Source: an uncultured Oxalobacter sp. (GTDB lineage: Bacteria; Pseudomonadota; Gammaproteobacteria; Burkholderiales; Burkholderiaceae_D). From it: a stretch of DNA of 64,000 nt. This document shows, piece after piece, positions 19,289 to 28,639 of this stretch (position 1 is the stretch's first letter; the number at the start of each line of letters is the position of its first letter). Position numbers and translations under genes: made by a program. The DNA lies in the NCBI GenBank assembly GCA_934277985.1, contig CAKQWF010000003.1, positions 186,001 through 250,000 on the forward strand, written 5' to 3'. The notes under the pieces were generated by a model. The model was not told the DNA's origin. It did no database searches and saw only the letters and a program-made list of their open reading frames with translations.

Positions 19289-21345
19289 AGGCTTTCCTGC
19301 AAAAACCGACTGCCGACGAACTGTTGTTCGCCTTCAAATGCCTGCTGGCCGCGATCATGGCGCTTTATATCGCCCTGCGGATCGGTCTGCCACGTCCATT
19401 CTGGGCACCGATGGCGACCTGCATCATTTCGCAATCCATGTCCGGCAGCGTTTTCGTACGTGCTTCCTCGCGTTTGATCGGCACACTGGTCGGTACGGTA
19501 GTCGCCGTTTTGTTGCTGATTTCCTTTATCAACTACACCTTTCTGCTCTGTTTTCTCATTGCGCTGTGGGTCGGCACCTGCATGTACTTTTCGATGCTCA
19601 AACGCACCACAGATGCCTATGTCTTTACCGTGGCGGGCTTTACCGTACCGGTCATCATTTACGGCATCATTGGCGATATCGAGCTGATCAATGTCCAGGA
19701 TGTCACCGATATGGCGATCGCACGTGCCGAAGAAACCGGTATCGGTTTCTTTTCCGCCATCGTGGTGCACAGCCTGTTCTTCCCGCGCTCCATTGGTCCT
19801 GTCGTCGTCCGCAGAATGGACGAAGTCTGGAAAAGCATCCGCCAGTGGACAGCATCCGTCCTGCAGGGACATGCGACCGCAAACGACTCGCCACGGACCA
19901 ATGCCACCCGCATCATCACCGATTTGCGGGTGCTCTCGGCCAATCTGCCGTTCGATGCCTCGAACGAACGCTGGGCAGTCGCCAACATCCGCCTGCTTCA
20001 GGATCGCCTGACGGTCATGATTCCCGTGATTTCCTCGATCGAAGACAGCATCTCCACCCTGCAAAAAGCAGGCAAACTCCCAGGATACTGGAAATATCTG
20101 CTCGACAACATCGCCGTCTGGATCGAACAGGACAATGTCACACCGGAAAGCGCGCAATGGCTTCGCGAACGTATCCGGAGCGGATTGCCGAAAATCACAC
20201 CGCAATCCACCTGGGATGAAACCATGATCATCCGTCTGGCATCGGATCTCGGAAAACTGATTTCCTACTGCGAAAGCCGTGCGGACCAGCGCCGTGCCAT
20301 TGACGCCTGCATCAGCGGCAAGGCGACCGTCATGCCGAAAACTGCCCCTGTTTCGCTGACCGAACTGCACAAGGATCGCAGACTGGCATTTTTCGTTTCG
20401 GCATCGGCTGTTTTCACCATCACCATCGTTTCCCTCATGTGGGTCGTCAGTGGCTGGAATGCCGGTTTCTGCGCCCCGATGATGACCAGCATTTTCTATC
20501 TGTCCTTCATCCGTAACGACAATTCCGTCCGCGCCATGAAAATCGTGCTGCTGTTCACGATCTATTCGCTGTTGCCTGCGGGCATTTATCTGCTGATCGT
20601 GCTGTACAGCACCCATTCTTTTGAAACACTCATGCTGCTGCTGGGACCGTGCATCGTTTTCGTCGGGATATTCATGGCACGTCCCGCCACAGGGCTGGGT
20701 GCCACCATTTTCATGATGGGCATCTGGTCAACGCTCACCATGTACGACCTGGATATGGCAAACGCCACCTCGTTCATCAATGGCCAATCCTTCGCACAAT
20801 GCTTCGGTATCGTCATGGCTCTGCTTTCGGCCATGATTTTCCGTTCCTTCGATGCGGAATGGACGACACGCCGCCTGCTCAACAGCCTTTCCGAGGAAAT
20901 TTCCCGTCTGTCGCAGTCAGCCAAATCACCGTCGGTCATCCAGACGACCGTCCGCATGATCGACCGGATCAGCGTACTTGCGCCCCGTCTTTCCGCTTTC
21001 GGCGACGAAAAGGAAAACATCATCTCCGGACTGTTCCGCGAACTGCGTATCGGCATGAACATGGTATACCTGATGCACATGCGTTCGCGTCTTGAACGCA
21101 ACGGCATCGCCATCCAGCCGCTTCTGCAGGCGCTGTCCGCCTATTTTTCCAAGCGTGACCATAAAACGGACGAACAGACGGCCCTGCTCGAACAGATAGA
21201 CAATACATTGCAAAAAGTCTGCCACATGTCCTCGACCGTCCGCCAGAACGCCGCCATTGCGGCCATCGCCGGCATCCGTCAGGACCTGTTCCCCAAGGCA
21301 CACCCCTATTACCCTCAAACCCTGATTCCCAAGGAGATTGTATGA
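19282..21345 (+). CDS. FUSC-family exporter (AaeB-like), copy 2
   Basis: 687-residue inner-membrane exporter paralogous to the protein at 16595, with the same LRIGLPRPFWAPMATCIISQSM signature and two membrane blocks separated by helical cytoplasmic regions. It is probably the main pump of the complete system, because the DUF1656 gene, HlyD adaptor and outer-membrane factor follow it with overlapping or near-overlapping ends. Export of aromatic carboxylic acids is the usual family role; the substrate here is inference. Confidence 0.9.
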   Translation: MLKAFLQKPTADELLFAFKCLLAAIMALYIALRIGLPRPFWAPMATCIISQSMSGSVFVRASSRLIGTLVGTVVAVLLLISFINYTFLLCFLIALWVGTCMYFSMLKRTTDAYVFTVAGFTVPVIIYGIIGDIELINVQDVTDMAIARAEETGIGFFSAIVVHSLFFPRSIGPVVVRRMDEVWKSIRQWTASVLQGHATANDSPRTNATRIITDLRVLSANLPFDASNERWAVANIRLLQDRLTVMIPVISSIEDSISTLQKAGKLPGYWKYLLDNIAVWIEQDNVTPESAQWLRERIRSGLPKITPQSTWDETMIIRLASDLGKLISYCESRADQRRAIDACISGKATVMPKTAPVSLTELHKDRRLAFFVSASAVFTITIVSLMWVVSGWNAGFCAPMMTSIFYLSFIRNDNSVRAMKIVLLFTIYSLLPAGIYLLIVLYSTHSFETLMLLLGPCIVFVGIFMARPATGLGATIFMMGIWSTLTMYDLDMANATSFINGQSFAQCFGIVMALLSAMIFRSFDAEWTTRRLLNSLSEEISRLSQSAKSPSVIQTTVRMIDRISVLAPRLSAFGDEKENIISGLFRELRIGMNMVYLMHMRSRLERNGIAIQPLLQALSAYFSKRDHKTDEQTALLEQIDNTLQKVCHMSSTVRQNAAIAAIAGIRQDLFPKAHPYYPQTLIPKEIV

Positions 21346-21551
21346 CTGGTGAATTCAGTTTCTTCGGTATGTATTTTCCATGGCTGATGCTGACATCGCT
21401 GCTGGCGCTCGTCGCCACCCGATTGATCAGCATCTTTCTGGCGCGCATCGGTTTCTACCGCCATGTCTGGCATCCCCCGTTGTTCGATGTCGCGCTGTTT
21501 CTCGTCGTACTCGGAATTTTCGTCACTTTGTTTAATCTTGGCAGGTCTTGA
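21342..21551 (+). CDS. DUF1656 small membrane protein (AaeX-like)
   Basis: 69 residues with two hydrophobic segments (MYFPWLMLTSLLALVATRL and LFDVALFLVVLGIFVTLFN). The start overlaps the FUSC stop as ATGA. DUF1656 proteins are almost always found between FUSC exporters and HlyD adaptors, as here. The molecular role is unknown, presumably in pump assembly. Confidence 0.88.
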   Translation: MTGEFSFFGMYFPWLMLTSLLALVATRLISIFLARIGFYRHVWHPPLFDVALFLVVLGIFVTLFNLGRS

Positions 21552-21553
21552 TT

Positions 21554-22465
21554 ATGTTTTCCAAAATATCCCTCTCCACCGTCAGGCGCTATCTGGTCAC
21601 CCTGGCTGTCGTGCTGGCCGCACTGTTCATCGGCTGGCGTCTCTGGATACATTATGAGAACGACCCCTGGACCCGTGATGGCCGTATCAAGGCTGACGTG
21701 GTGCAGGTCGCTCCTGATGTATCCGGTCAGGTTACAAAAATCAATGTTATCGACAACCAGACGGTCAATGTCGGCGATGTACTTTTCGAAATCGATACCG
21801 CCCGTTTCGAGCTGGCGCTCCGTCAGGCCAAGGCTGCCGAGGAATCCGCCCGTGTCACACTGGCGCAGGCCATCCGCGAAGCAAAACGTAACCGCGAACT
21901 GAAAGACCTGGTCGCAACCGAAGTGACCGAACAGGGGCAATCCCGTGTCGAAGAGGCACAGGCCGCCCTGCTTGAAGCTATCGTGAACCGGGACAAGGCA
22001 CAACTTGATCTGGATCGTACCAAAGTCGTCGCTGCCGTAGACGGCATCGTCACCAACCTCAATCTGCGTGTCGGTTCCTATGTCACGGTCAGCACGCCGG
22101 TCATGGCACTCGTCGATCGCAACTCCTACTACGCCGAAGGATACTTCGAGGAAACGAAATTGCCGAACATCGCCGAAGGCAACCGCGCGACTGTTCGCCT
22201 CATGAGTGATGATGAAGTGCTTGAAGGTCATGTCCACAGCATCTCCCGCGGTATCGAAGATCGTGAAAGAACCACCGGCGGAAAACTCATGCAGAACATC
22301 AATCCGGCTTTCAACTGGGTTCGTCTCGTCCAGCGTATTCCGGTCCGTGTCGAACTCGACAAGATTCCGGACAATATCAAGCTGGTATCGGGACAGACCG
22401 TCACTATCGAGGTTTTCCCGTCCGAAAAGGTCACCGTCGCCAAAAACGACAAACCGGCACAATAA
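21554..22465 (+). CDS. HlyD-family periplasmic adaptor (AaeA-like)
   Basis: 303-residue membrane fusion protein. One N-terminal membrane anchor (about residues 10-32) is followed by a lipoyl/biotinyl-like half motif (VQVAPDVSGQVTKINVIDNQTVNVGDVLFEID), a helical hairpin (about 85-165), the second half motif (VAAVDGIVTNLNLRVGSYV) and beta-barrel domains. It links the inner-membrane FUSC exporter with the outer-membrane channel encoded next. The ATG at 21554 follows the DUF1656 stop by 2 bp. Confidence 0.9.
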   Translation: MFSKISLSTVRRYLVTLAVVLAALFIGWRLWIHYENDPWTRDGRIKADVVQVAPDVSGQVTKINVIDNQTVNVGDVLFEIDTARFELALRQAKAAEESARVTLAQAIREAKRNRELKDLVATEVTEQGQSRVEEAQAALLEAIVNRDKAQLDLDRTKVVAAVDGIVTNLNLRVGSYVTVSTPVMALVDRNSYYAEGYFEETKLPNIAEGNRATVRLMSDDEVLEGHVHSISRGIEDRERTTGGKLMQNINPAFNWVRLVQRIPVRVELDKIPDNIKLVSGQTVTIEVFPSEKVTVAKNDKPAQ

Positions 22466-22474
22466 GGATTGGCC

Positions 22475-23935
22475 ATGTGTAACAAAAAACTGCTTTCCTG
22501 CCTTGTTCCGCTTCTTGCCTGTTCGGTACTGACCGGCTGTATGACCGTCGGCCCGGACTACAAGATTCCGGAAAATGCAACCGTCAACCAGCCCGATGCC
22601 GCCAAACCGTTTGCCGCCGCCGAAACCGGTACCTATGTCCAGGAACCGCTCCCCGAATACTGGTGGAAACTTTACGACGACCCGGTATTGACATCCCTCA
22701 TCGAAAAGGCGCTCGTCGCCAATACCGATTTGCGTGTAGCCGCCGCCAATCTGGCACGTGCCCGCGCCGTACTGGAAGAAGTCGAAATGGGTACCGTTCC
22801 GACTGTCGATGTCGAAGTCGCACCGAAATTCGGACGTAACTCGGCAGCCGCTGACGGTTTGCCCGAACGGTATCCTGATCGGTGGTCGCATGACAGCGGC
22901 ATCAATATTTCCTACCAGCTCGATCTGTTCGGCAAGATTGCTCGCGGTATCGAAGCCGCCAGTGCCGATACCGAAGCTGCTCAGGCAGCCTATGATCTGG
23001 CACGGATCACGATCGCGGCCGATACCGCCAAAGCCTATGCGGATGCCTGCTCGTCCGCCTACCGGGTCAAAATCGCCGAACATTCTGCCGACTTGCAGAA
23101 ACAGTTTCTCGATACCACGACCCAGCTGACCGTAGCCGGACGTGGTACCGCCATGGATATTTCGCGCGCCAGTGCACAACATGAAGCCCTGCGGGCCGCC
23201 ATCCCGCCCCTGAAGGCCCAACAAAAACTGGCACTGTACCGGCTTGCCGTCCTGACGGGCGAATTGCCCAACACACTGGTCGATACGGTCGGCCAGTGCA
23301 GCAAACCGCCGCAACTGTCGCAACCGATTCCGGTCGGCGACGGAGCCACGCTGTTGCGCCGTCGTCCCGATATCCGTCAGGCCGAACGACAGATGGCTGC
23401 CGCCAGCGCCCAGATCGGCGTCGCCACGGCTGACCTGTATCCAAGCATCAATCTCGGACTTTCCGGTGGGATGACCAGCCGATTCTCATCTTTCGGCGAC
23501 AACAATACCTTCCGTTGGGGCATCGGACCGCTCATTACCTGGACACTGCCCAATACCGGTACAGCCAGCAGCCGCATCAAACAGGCCGAAGCCGAACATC
23601 AGGCTGCCTTCGCACGGTTCGACGCCACGGTATTGAATGCCCTGCGCGAAACCGAAAGCGCACTGACGACCTATGCGCGTGAGCTCGACAGAAACGCAGC
23701 CCTCAAGGCGGCACGTGACCAGAGCGCCCTCGCCAATGATCAGGCAAGACGTCTTTATCGTCATGGCCGGATCGATTTTCTATCGACCCTGGACTCGGAA
23801 AGAACACTGGCTGCGGATGAAAGCGCCTATGCCGCTTCGACGGCCAAACTGGTCGATGACCAGATTTCCGTTTTCCTGGCACTCGGCGGCGGCTGGGAAC
23901 AGAATGTGCAGCCTGCCGAAAGCGATAAACAGTAA
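22475..23935 (+). CDS. Outer-membrane efflux factor, NodT/OprM-type lipoprotein
   Basis: 486 residues. A lipoprotein signal peptide ends in the lipobox LTGC (Cys about residue 22), and the mature part begins MTVGPDYKIPE, the standard NodT/OprM start. Two TolC-type repeats follow, with helices of the periplasmic tunnel, for example ARARAVLEEVEMG and LRRRPDIRQAERQMAAASAQIGVATADLYPSI. It would complete the three-part pump with the HlyD adaptor, 9 bp upstream, and the FUSC exporter. AAGGA precedes the ATG at 22475. Confidence 0.92.
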   Translation: MCNKKLLSCLVPLLACSVLTGCMTVGPDYKIPENATVNQPDAAKPFAAAETGTYVQEPLPEYWWKLYDDPVLTSLIEKALVANTDLRVAAANLARARAVLEEVEMGTVPTVDVEVAPKFGRNSAAADGLPERYPDRWSHDSGINISYQLDLFGKIARGIEAASADTEAAQAAYDLARITIAADTAKAYADACSSAYRVKIAEHSADLQKQFLDTTTQLTVAGRGTAMDISRASAQHEALRAAIPPLKAQQKLALYRLAVLTGELPNTLVDTVGQCSKPPQLSQPIPVGDGATLLRRRPDIRQAERQMAAASAQIGVATADLYPSINLGLSGGMTSRFSSFGDNNTFRWGIGPLITWTLPNTGTASSRIKQAEAEHQAAFARFDATVLNALRETESALTTYARELDRNAALKAARDQSALANDQARRLYRHGRIDFLSTLDSERTLAADESAYAASTAKLVDDQISVFLALGGGWEQNVQPAESDKQ

Positions 23936-24011
23936 GGCCGTTTCGCCGGACAGTGTTCTGTCCGGTCACCGTTTTGTCAAAGGGCCGGTTTTCCTTCCAG
24001 AGCCGGTCCGC

Positions 24012-24051
24012 CCGTTGAAACCGTCACTGCGGTTTCAACGGCACCTTTTTT
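24012..24051 (+). terminator. Intrinsic terminator after the efflux operon
   Basis: CCGTTGAAACCG and CGGTTTCAACGG form a perfect 12-bp stem around TCACTG, followed by a T run. A smaller hairpin (CCGGACAG/CTGTCCGG, 23946-23965) lies just after the operon. Confidence 0.75.
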
Positions 24052-24139
24052 GCCGGATTGCGCCGGTTTTGTCACACTGCCGCATTGTGATACGTTCTTT
24101 GCTGCACATCCGTCATGACAGGCGATTGCGAGAAATACC

Positions 24140-24727
24140 ATGCACCATATTTTCATCCTCAATGCTTCCAAACGCCTTGGCAATTCCCGTGGCAATCTGA
24201 ACGATCATCTCACCCTGATCGCCGAACAGACGCTCGTCGCCCTCGGTTACGAAGTCCGTTCGACCCGTATCGATGACGGCTACGATATCGATACGGAAGT
24301 TGCCAATCTGCTCTGGGCCGATACCGTGATTTACCAGATGCCCGCCTGGTGGATGGCCGCCCCCTGGATCATGAAAAAATACATCGACGACGTTTTCACG
24401 GCAGGACATGGCAAACTCTATGAAAGCGATGGCCGTTCCCGTACCGACGGCGCTCGCCGATACGGTTCCGGCGGTCTGCTCAGGGACAAAAAATACATGT
24501 TCTCCATCACATGGAACGCACCGCATGAGGCATTTACCGATCCGGAACAGTTTTTCGAGGGAAAAGGCATCGATGCCGTCCTCTTCCCGTTCCACAAGGC
24601 CAACCAGTTCATCGGCATGACGCCCTTGCCCACGTTCATGTGCAACGACGTCGTCAAGGATCCGCATATTGCCGACGATGTCGCGCGTTACCGCAAACAC
24701 CTGCAACAACTGTTCGACCGTCATTAA
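24140..24727 (+). CDS. mdaB: NADPH:quinone oxidoreductase, MdaB-like flavodoxin fold
   Basis: 195-residue FAD-dependent quinone reductase. MHHIFILNASKRLGNSRGNLN opens the flavodoxin-like fold with the phosphate-binding loop, YQMPAWWMAAPWIMKKYIDDVF is the highly conserved core of MdaB, and GKGIDAVLFPFHKANQFIGM follows. MdaB reduces quinones by two electrons and protects against oxidative stress. The gene is 20 bp before the endonuclease V-like gene in the same direction. Its place after a pump for aromatic compounds may be functional, but a terminator separates them. Confidence 0.88.
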   Translation: MHHIFILNASKRLGNSRGNLNDHLTLIAEQTLVALGYEVRSTRIDDGYDIDTEVANLLWADTVIYQMPAWWMAAPWIMKKYIDDVFTAGHGKLYESDGRSRTDGARRYGSGGLLRDKKYMFSITWNAPHEAFTDPEQFFEGKGIDAVLFPFHKANQFIGMTPLPTFMCNDVVKDPHIADDVARYRKHLQQLFDRH

Positions 24728-24747
24728 ACGGCAAGGACCGGTCAGCC

Positions 24748-25185
24748 ATGCGACTGTGGACATTGCATCCTGTCTATCTTGATGCGCGCGGGCTGACCGC
24801 TTGCTGGCGCGAAGCCTTGCTGGCGCAAAAAGTCCTCTCAGGACGAACACAAGGCTACCGTCATCATCCGCAACTGCAACGCTTTCGCCAGTCCGGCGAT
24901 CCCATCGCGGCGATACGCTATTATCTCCTGGTCCTCTGGCAGGAAGCGAACCGCCGTGCCTACCGTTTCGATTTGTCCCGTATCGACACACCGGCGGGTA
25001 CACCGCCTGACATTCCGGTCACGGCCGGACAACTGGCTTTCGAAAAACGCCATTTGCTGTCCAAACTGTCAAAGCGTGCGCCCCGGCAGGCGGAAACACT
25101 TGAAAAAACGGAATCCCCCCTGCCCCATCCCCTGTTCTCCATACATGAAGGCCCTGTCGAGGAATGGGAAAAAGCACCTGGATGA
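24748..25185 (+). CDS. Pyrimidine dimer DNA glycosylase/endonuclease V-like protein
   Basis: 145 residues beginning MRLWTLHPVYLDARGLTACWREALLAQ and continuing GYRHHPQLQRF, a pattern I associate with the Pyr_excise (T4 endonuclease V-related) family found widely in bacteria. The N-terminal Thr/His/Leu pattern differs from phage DenV, so repair activity is inferred from the family name, not shown here. The ATG at 24748 is favoured over an upstream frame extension that would overlap mdaB. Confidence 0.7.
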   Translation: MRLWTLHPVYLDARGLTACWREALLAQKVLSGRTQGYRHHPQLQRFRQSGDPIAAIRYYLLVLWQEANRRAYRFDLSRIDTPAGTPPDIPVTAGQLAFEKRHLLSKLSKRAPRQAETLEKTESPLPHPLFSIHEGPVEEWEKAPG

Positions 25186-25290
25186 CTTTCCTGACACACG
25201 ACGCCATCGTTTTTCGGGAATTGCATGACCCGGCGGAACTTTTGCCTGTCGCCATACACAAGCTATGATGACATCATCAAGGAGCATCCC

Positions 25291-25782
25291 ATGACCAATT
25301 TTTTTCGCCGCCATGCGGCTGGCCGTTTTTTTGTCATCACGTTGCCTGTCGCCTGTACCCTGATCGTCGGCGCTCTTGCCGCACGCATGCAATCCGATTC
25401 ACTGCGATTGTGGTATCCGACACTGGAAAAATCGCCGCTGACACCCCCGAATGCGGTTTTCCCTATCGTCTGGACATCGCTTTATATCCTGACAGGTCTC
25501 TCCATGGGGCTGATTCTTCTCTCCGATGACAGGCGAAAATACAAGGCATTGCTGCTTTTCACCTTCCAGCTTGGCCTCAATTTTCTCTGGTGTTATCTGT
25601 TTTTTATCTGCGAAAAGACGGGTGTTGCACTGCTGTGCCTGATCGTACTGACTGGCACGGCCATTCACTACACCTTCGGCAGCTGGCGGATACGAAAAAC
25701 CGCCTCCATTCTTTTTATCCCGTATATCGCCTGGCTCTGCTTTGCACTATACCTGAATCTTTATATCTGGTTGTATAACTGA
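25291..25782 (+). CDS. TspO/MBR-family membrane protein
   Basis: 163 residues with five membrane helices. Family features seen are WYPTLEKSPLTPPNAVFPIVWTSLYILTG after helix 1 and LGLNFLWCYLFF in the third to fourth helix; the C-terminal helix ends LYLNLYIWLYN. TspO proteins bind porphyrins and other tetrapyrroles or sterols in the membrane. AAGGAG lies 6 nt before the ATG at 25291. It is notable beside a genome region rich in heme functions about 28 kb away, but there is no direct link. Confidence 0.88.
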   Translation: MTNFFRRHAAGRFFVITLPVACTLIVGALAARMQSDSLRLWYPTLEKSPLTPPNAVFPIVWTSLYILTGLSMGLILLSDDRRKYKALLLFTFQLGLNFLWCYLFFICEKTGVALLCLIVLTGTAIHYTFGSWRIRKTASILFIPYIAWLCFALYLNLYIWLYN

Positions 25783-25887
25783 AAAGACAGGCAGATACCA
25801 CAGTCGTGCCAGGCAGACTTTGCCGATTTCACATACAATCGACACGAAACCGTAAAAAAACCGGTCGTCACTTCAAGGAGAAATGCC

Positions 25888-26577
25888 ATGACTGCCATTG
25901 ACCTGTCCGCCGTCGATACCGTCATCACCAGCCGGAAATCGGTCCGCGCCTACAAAAAAGATGCCGTATCCCCCGAACTGCTTCGCCACCTGCTTGAAAT
26001 GGCGATGCATGCCCCTTCTACCACCAACACACAGCCATGGAAAGTCTATGTCCTGACCGGTGCGGCGCTCAAAAGACTGACCGACGCCGTTTGCGCCGCT
26101 TTCGACACGGAAGCGGAAAAACACCGTTCGGAATACGCCTACTATCCCGACAAGCCGCTTGAGCCGTATCTCTCACGCCGTCGCAAGCTGGGACACGACA
26201 TGTATCGCCTGCTCGGCATCGCCCGTGAAGACCGCGAAAAACGACTGGAACAACACCGGAAAAACCTGGAATTTTTCGGTGCGCCCGCCGGTCTCATATT
26301 CACCCTGCACCGCGATTTGCCGCCTGCGAACTTCATCGACTACGGCGCATTTTTCCAGAACATCATGCTTTCCGCAAAAAGCCACGGTCTGGACACCTGT
26401 ATCCAGGCATACTGGAGCGATTATCACCGGGTTATCCGCGATGTACTGGGACTGGCTCCTGAAGAAATGGTACTGGCCGGCATGGCGGTAGGCTATGCCG
26501 ATACCGAAGCCGTGATCAACCGGCTTGTCTCCGAACGTGAACCTGTCGATGCGTTCGCCACCTTTATGGATCGCTAG
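25888..26577 (+). CDS. Nitroreductase-family FMN oxidoreductase
   Basis: 229 residues. The FMN phosphate contact region SRKSVRAYKKDAVS and the conserved MHAPSTTNTQPWKVYVL are present, and the C-terminal half has LSAKSHGLDTC and VLAGMAVGYAD. Family members are homodimers that reduce nitro compounds, quinones or other electron acceptors with NAD(P)H. AAGGAG precedes the ATG. It is single, with convergent transcription against the serine hydrolase. Confidence 0.92.
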   Translation: MTAIDLSAVDTVITSRKSVRAYKKDAVSPELLRHLLEMAMHAPSTTNTQPWKVYVLTGAALKRLTDAVCAAFDTEAEKHRSEYAYYPDKPLEPYLSRRRKLGHDMYRLLGIAREDREKRLEQHRKNLEFFGAPAGLIFTLHRDLPPANFIDYGAFFQNIMLSAKSHGLDTCIQAYWSDYHRVIRDVLGLAPEEMVLAGMAVGYADTEAVINRLVSEREPVDAFATFMDR

Positions 26578-26604
26578 CTTCCGGCACCCGCTCCGTCACC
26601 AGCG

Positions 26605-26640
26605 AAAACGCCGGTATGCATGACGCATACCGGCGATTGT
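26605..26640. terminator. Bidirectional terminator between nitroreductase and serine hydrolase
   Basis: CGCCGGTATGC (26609-26619) and GCATACCGGCG (26625-26635) form a perfect 11-bp stem with a 5-nt loop. On the minus strand TTTT follows. Confidence 0.65.
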
Positions 26641-26717
26641 TCCGTCATCCTGCACGATGAAAAACGCTTCACCGTACTGATACTGCATCCCTGTTTTTCG
26701 TCTCCCTGAAAAACCGG

Positions 26718-27881
26718 TCACTTTCCGAAACTGGCATAGATGGCGTTACGGATATCGACTGCCACGACTTCATCAAGCGCCGTCGTTGTCATGGTGACGA
26801 CAGAGAGCTTGATCGACGGATCGGCAAACCATTTGGAACCATACACACCGCCCCAGGCCAGCGTACCGGGTGCCTGCGGCGTATTGTCGGCTGCGACAGG
26901 ATCGACAAGAACCCCCCAGCCAAGACAGAACCCGATACCCGGACGTGCTTCCTTGCCCGTCGGCAACTGGTTGGTCGCCATTTGCGTCATCAGTTTCTTG
27001 CTGGCAAAAGGCGCTTCCCTGGTTCTGATCGCCTCGACCATACGCATCAGATCGGCTGCGGTGCCAGTCAGTCCGACGCCGCCGGAAGGATATTCGTTCT
27101 TGTTGAAAACCCGTTCCGGTGAAAAATGGAAATATCTGCCTTCCGGATCCGTCAGATACTGGTCATCAGCCATGCGGGTCAGCACGCCATTATCCAGATA
27201 ATAAGGCGCAGCCACTCTTTCACGTTCGGCTACCGGAACATGAAACGCCGTATCCTGCATACCCAGCGGTTTGAGCACCAGTTCGGCCATGGCTGTATCA
27301 AAACCGGCTCCGTATGCTTTCTCGATCACTGCACCCAGTACATCCGGTGCAAGCGAATACAGCCAGTCGCTGCCGGGAGCGAAGCGCAAGGGGGCTGAAG
27401 CCAGCCGCCTCATGTTTTCTTCAAGACTCAAGCCGGTGATATCGAGACCATCCGATACACCTGCGGAGGCATAAGGACCGTCTTCCGTTTGCGACCAGCG
27501 GTAATCCAGCCCGGACATGTGGCATAACAACTGCCTGATCGTCATGACCGGTACACTGCCGTCTGCCAGTGCCGGTGTGAAATACGGCAACCATTTCGTG
27601 ACCGGATCGTCAAAGCCTACCTTGCCCTGTTCGATAAGCGCGGCGACCGCCAGACTGGTCAACGCCTTGCTGATCGACGCCAGACGGAACATCGTATTTT
27701 CCTGCATCGCCTTGCCGGCCTCGATATCGGCCATGCCTGCTGCACGACTGTAAACGAGCTTTCCGTCATGGCATACCTGAACCACTACCCCGCCGGTCAT
27801 CTTTCGTTCGAGATTCCTGTCAATCGCCGCATTGACCCTGTCCCTCAACTTGTCAGGCCTGCATACCCATGTACTTCTCAT
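26718..27881 (-). CDS. Serine hydrolase, class C beta-lactamase/EstB-like
   Basis: 387 residues. The nucleophile motif is SISK in MFRLASISKALTSLAV. The Tyr motif is YSL in DWLYSLAPDVLG. The third box is the esterase-like WGGVYGSKWF rather than KTG. This points to an EstB-type esterase or peptidase rather than a true beta-lactamase. No secretion signal is visible from the chosen start at 27881 (GGGGG upstream), so it is probably cytoplasmic. It is a single gene. Confidence 0.88.
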   Translation of the reverse strand: MRSTWVCRPDKLRDRVNAAIDRNLERKMTGGVVVQVCHDGKLVYSRAAGMADIEAGKAMQENTMFRLASISKALTSLAVAALIEQGKVGFDDPVTKWLPYFTPALADGSVPVMTIRQLLCHMSGLDYRWSQTEDGPYASAGVSDGLDITGLSLEENMRRLASAPLRFAPGSDWLYSLAPDVLGAVIEKAYGAGFDTAMAELVLKPLGMQDTAFHVPVAERERVAAPYYLDNGVLTRMADDQYLTDPEGRYFHFSPERVFNKNEYPSGGVGLTGTAADLMRMVEAIRTREAPFASKKLMTQMATNQLPTGKEARPGIGFCLGWGVLVDPVAADNTPQAPGTLAWGGVYGSKWFADPSIKLSVVTMTTTALDEVVAVDIRNAIYASFGK

Positions 27882-28128
27882 CGCCACCCCCTTCTTCTTA
27901 TGCTGTCCAATCAATCGCGAACGATTATAAACTGCCATTCGCGCGACGCTCCATAACGCCAGTCTGGATTTCCTGAAAAAAACCGTACATCTTCCCTTTC
28001 GAAATCCTGTGGCACCGTCCGGTCATGAAAAACGCGAAAATCGTAAAATGACCTGTCGTTTGGCAAAAAAATAACGTTATACTAGAAAATTATCCGTTTT
28101 GTTTCAGTCTTGAGGAAAAACCCATATC

Positions 28129-28377
28129 ATGATTCACAGATTCAAGAAAAATACGGTTTACGGTGGAGAAACCCTTTTCGGCGGATGTGGCTGCCTGGAT
28201 CGCAACAAGATCACCATCCTGAAAAGAACGAAAGGCTGGCTGGTTTACCGGGAACAGTATTGCAACCGTATCTTCAAAATGAAAAGAGGATATGCATCGG
28301 GATGGGGCGATTGCCTGATTACCCGTTTCGATGAATTTCATGCCTATTGCACCGAACCGACGATCCAGCCGTTCTGA
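28129..28377 (+). CDS. Small hypothetical protein
   Basis: 82 residues, not recognised. It is basic, with five Cys (GGCGC near residue 20, then single Cys residues) and several aromatic residues; it has no signal peptide or membrane segment. GAGGA lies about 13 nt upstream, longer than usual, and a TATACT box at 28078-28083 could be the -10 element. A competing shorter frame at 28110-28334 has a less protein-like composition. The region 28378-28639 after it holds nothing I recognise. Confidence 0.45.
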   Translation: MIHRFKKNTVYGGETLFGGCGCLDRNKITILKRTKGWLVYREQYCNRIFKMKRGYASGWGDCLITRFDEFHAYCTEPTIQPF

Positions 28378-28639
28378 TCGTTTCGTTCGCGTAACACTTC
28401 CATAACCGGACGCTTCCGGAAAACATCACGTCATGGTTTGGTCCATGACGGATGGTCTTTTGCGTCCTGATGGCAGTCTGGATGCGCAGCGATATCACCT
28501 GATTTCATCCGTATCATACTTCTGTCATTCAGCAAAAAACGATACGCGTTGGGCATCTGTCCGTGTCACCATGCGAACCGATGCTTTTTACGACACAATG
28601 CCAGTTGTCATCCGGCACGCGGTTTTCCATCCCCGCTTT

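Noticed and set aside
21455..23323. 622-codon open frame antisense to the HlyD and outer-membrane factor genes
   Set aside because: Antisense shadow; the plus-strand genes carry clear motifs and overlapping stops and starts.
26718..27881. Beta-lactamase conferring resistance
   Set aside because: SxxK is present but the third box is WGGVYG as in EstB-type esterases and no export signal is seen; serine hydrolase is the safer call.
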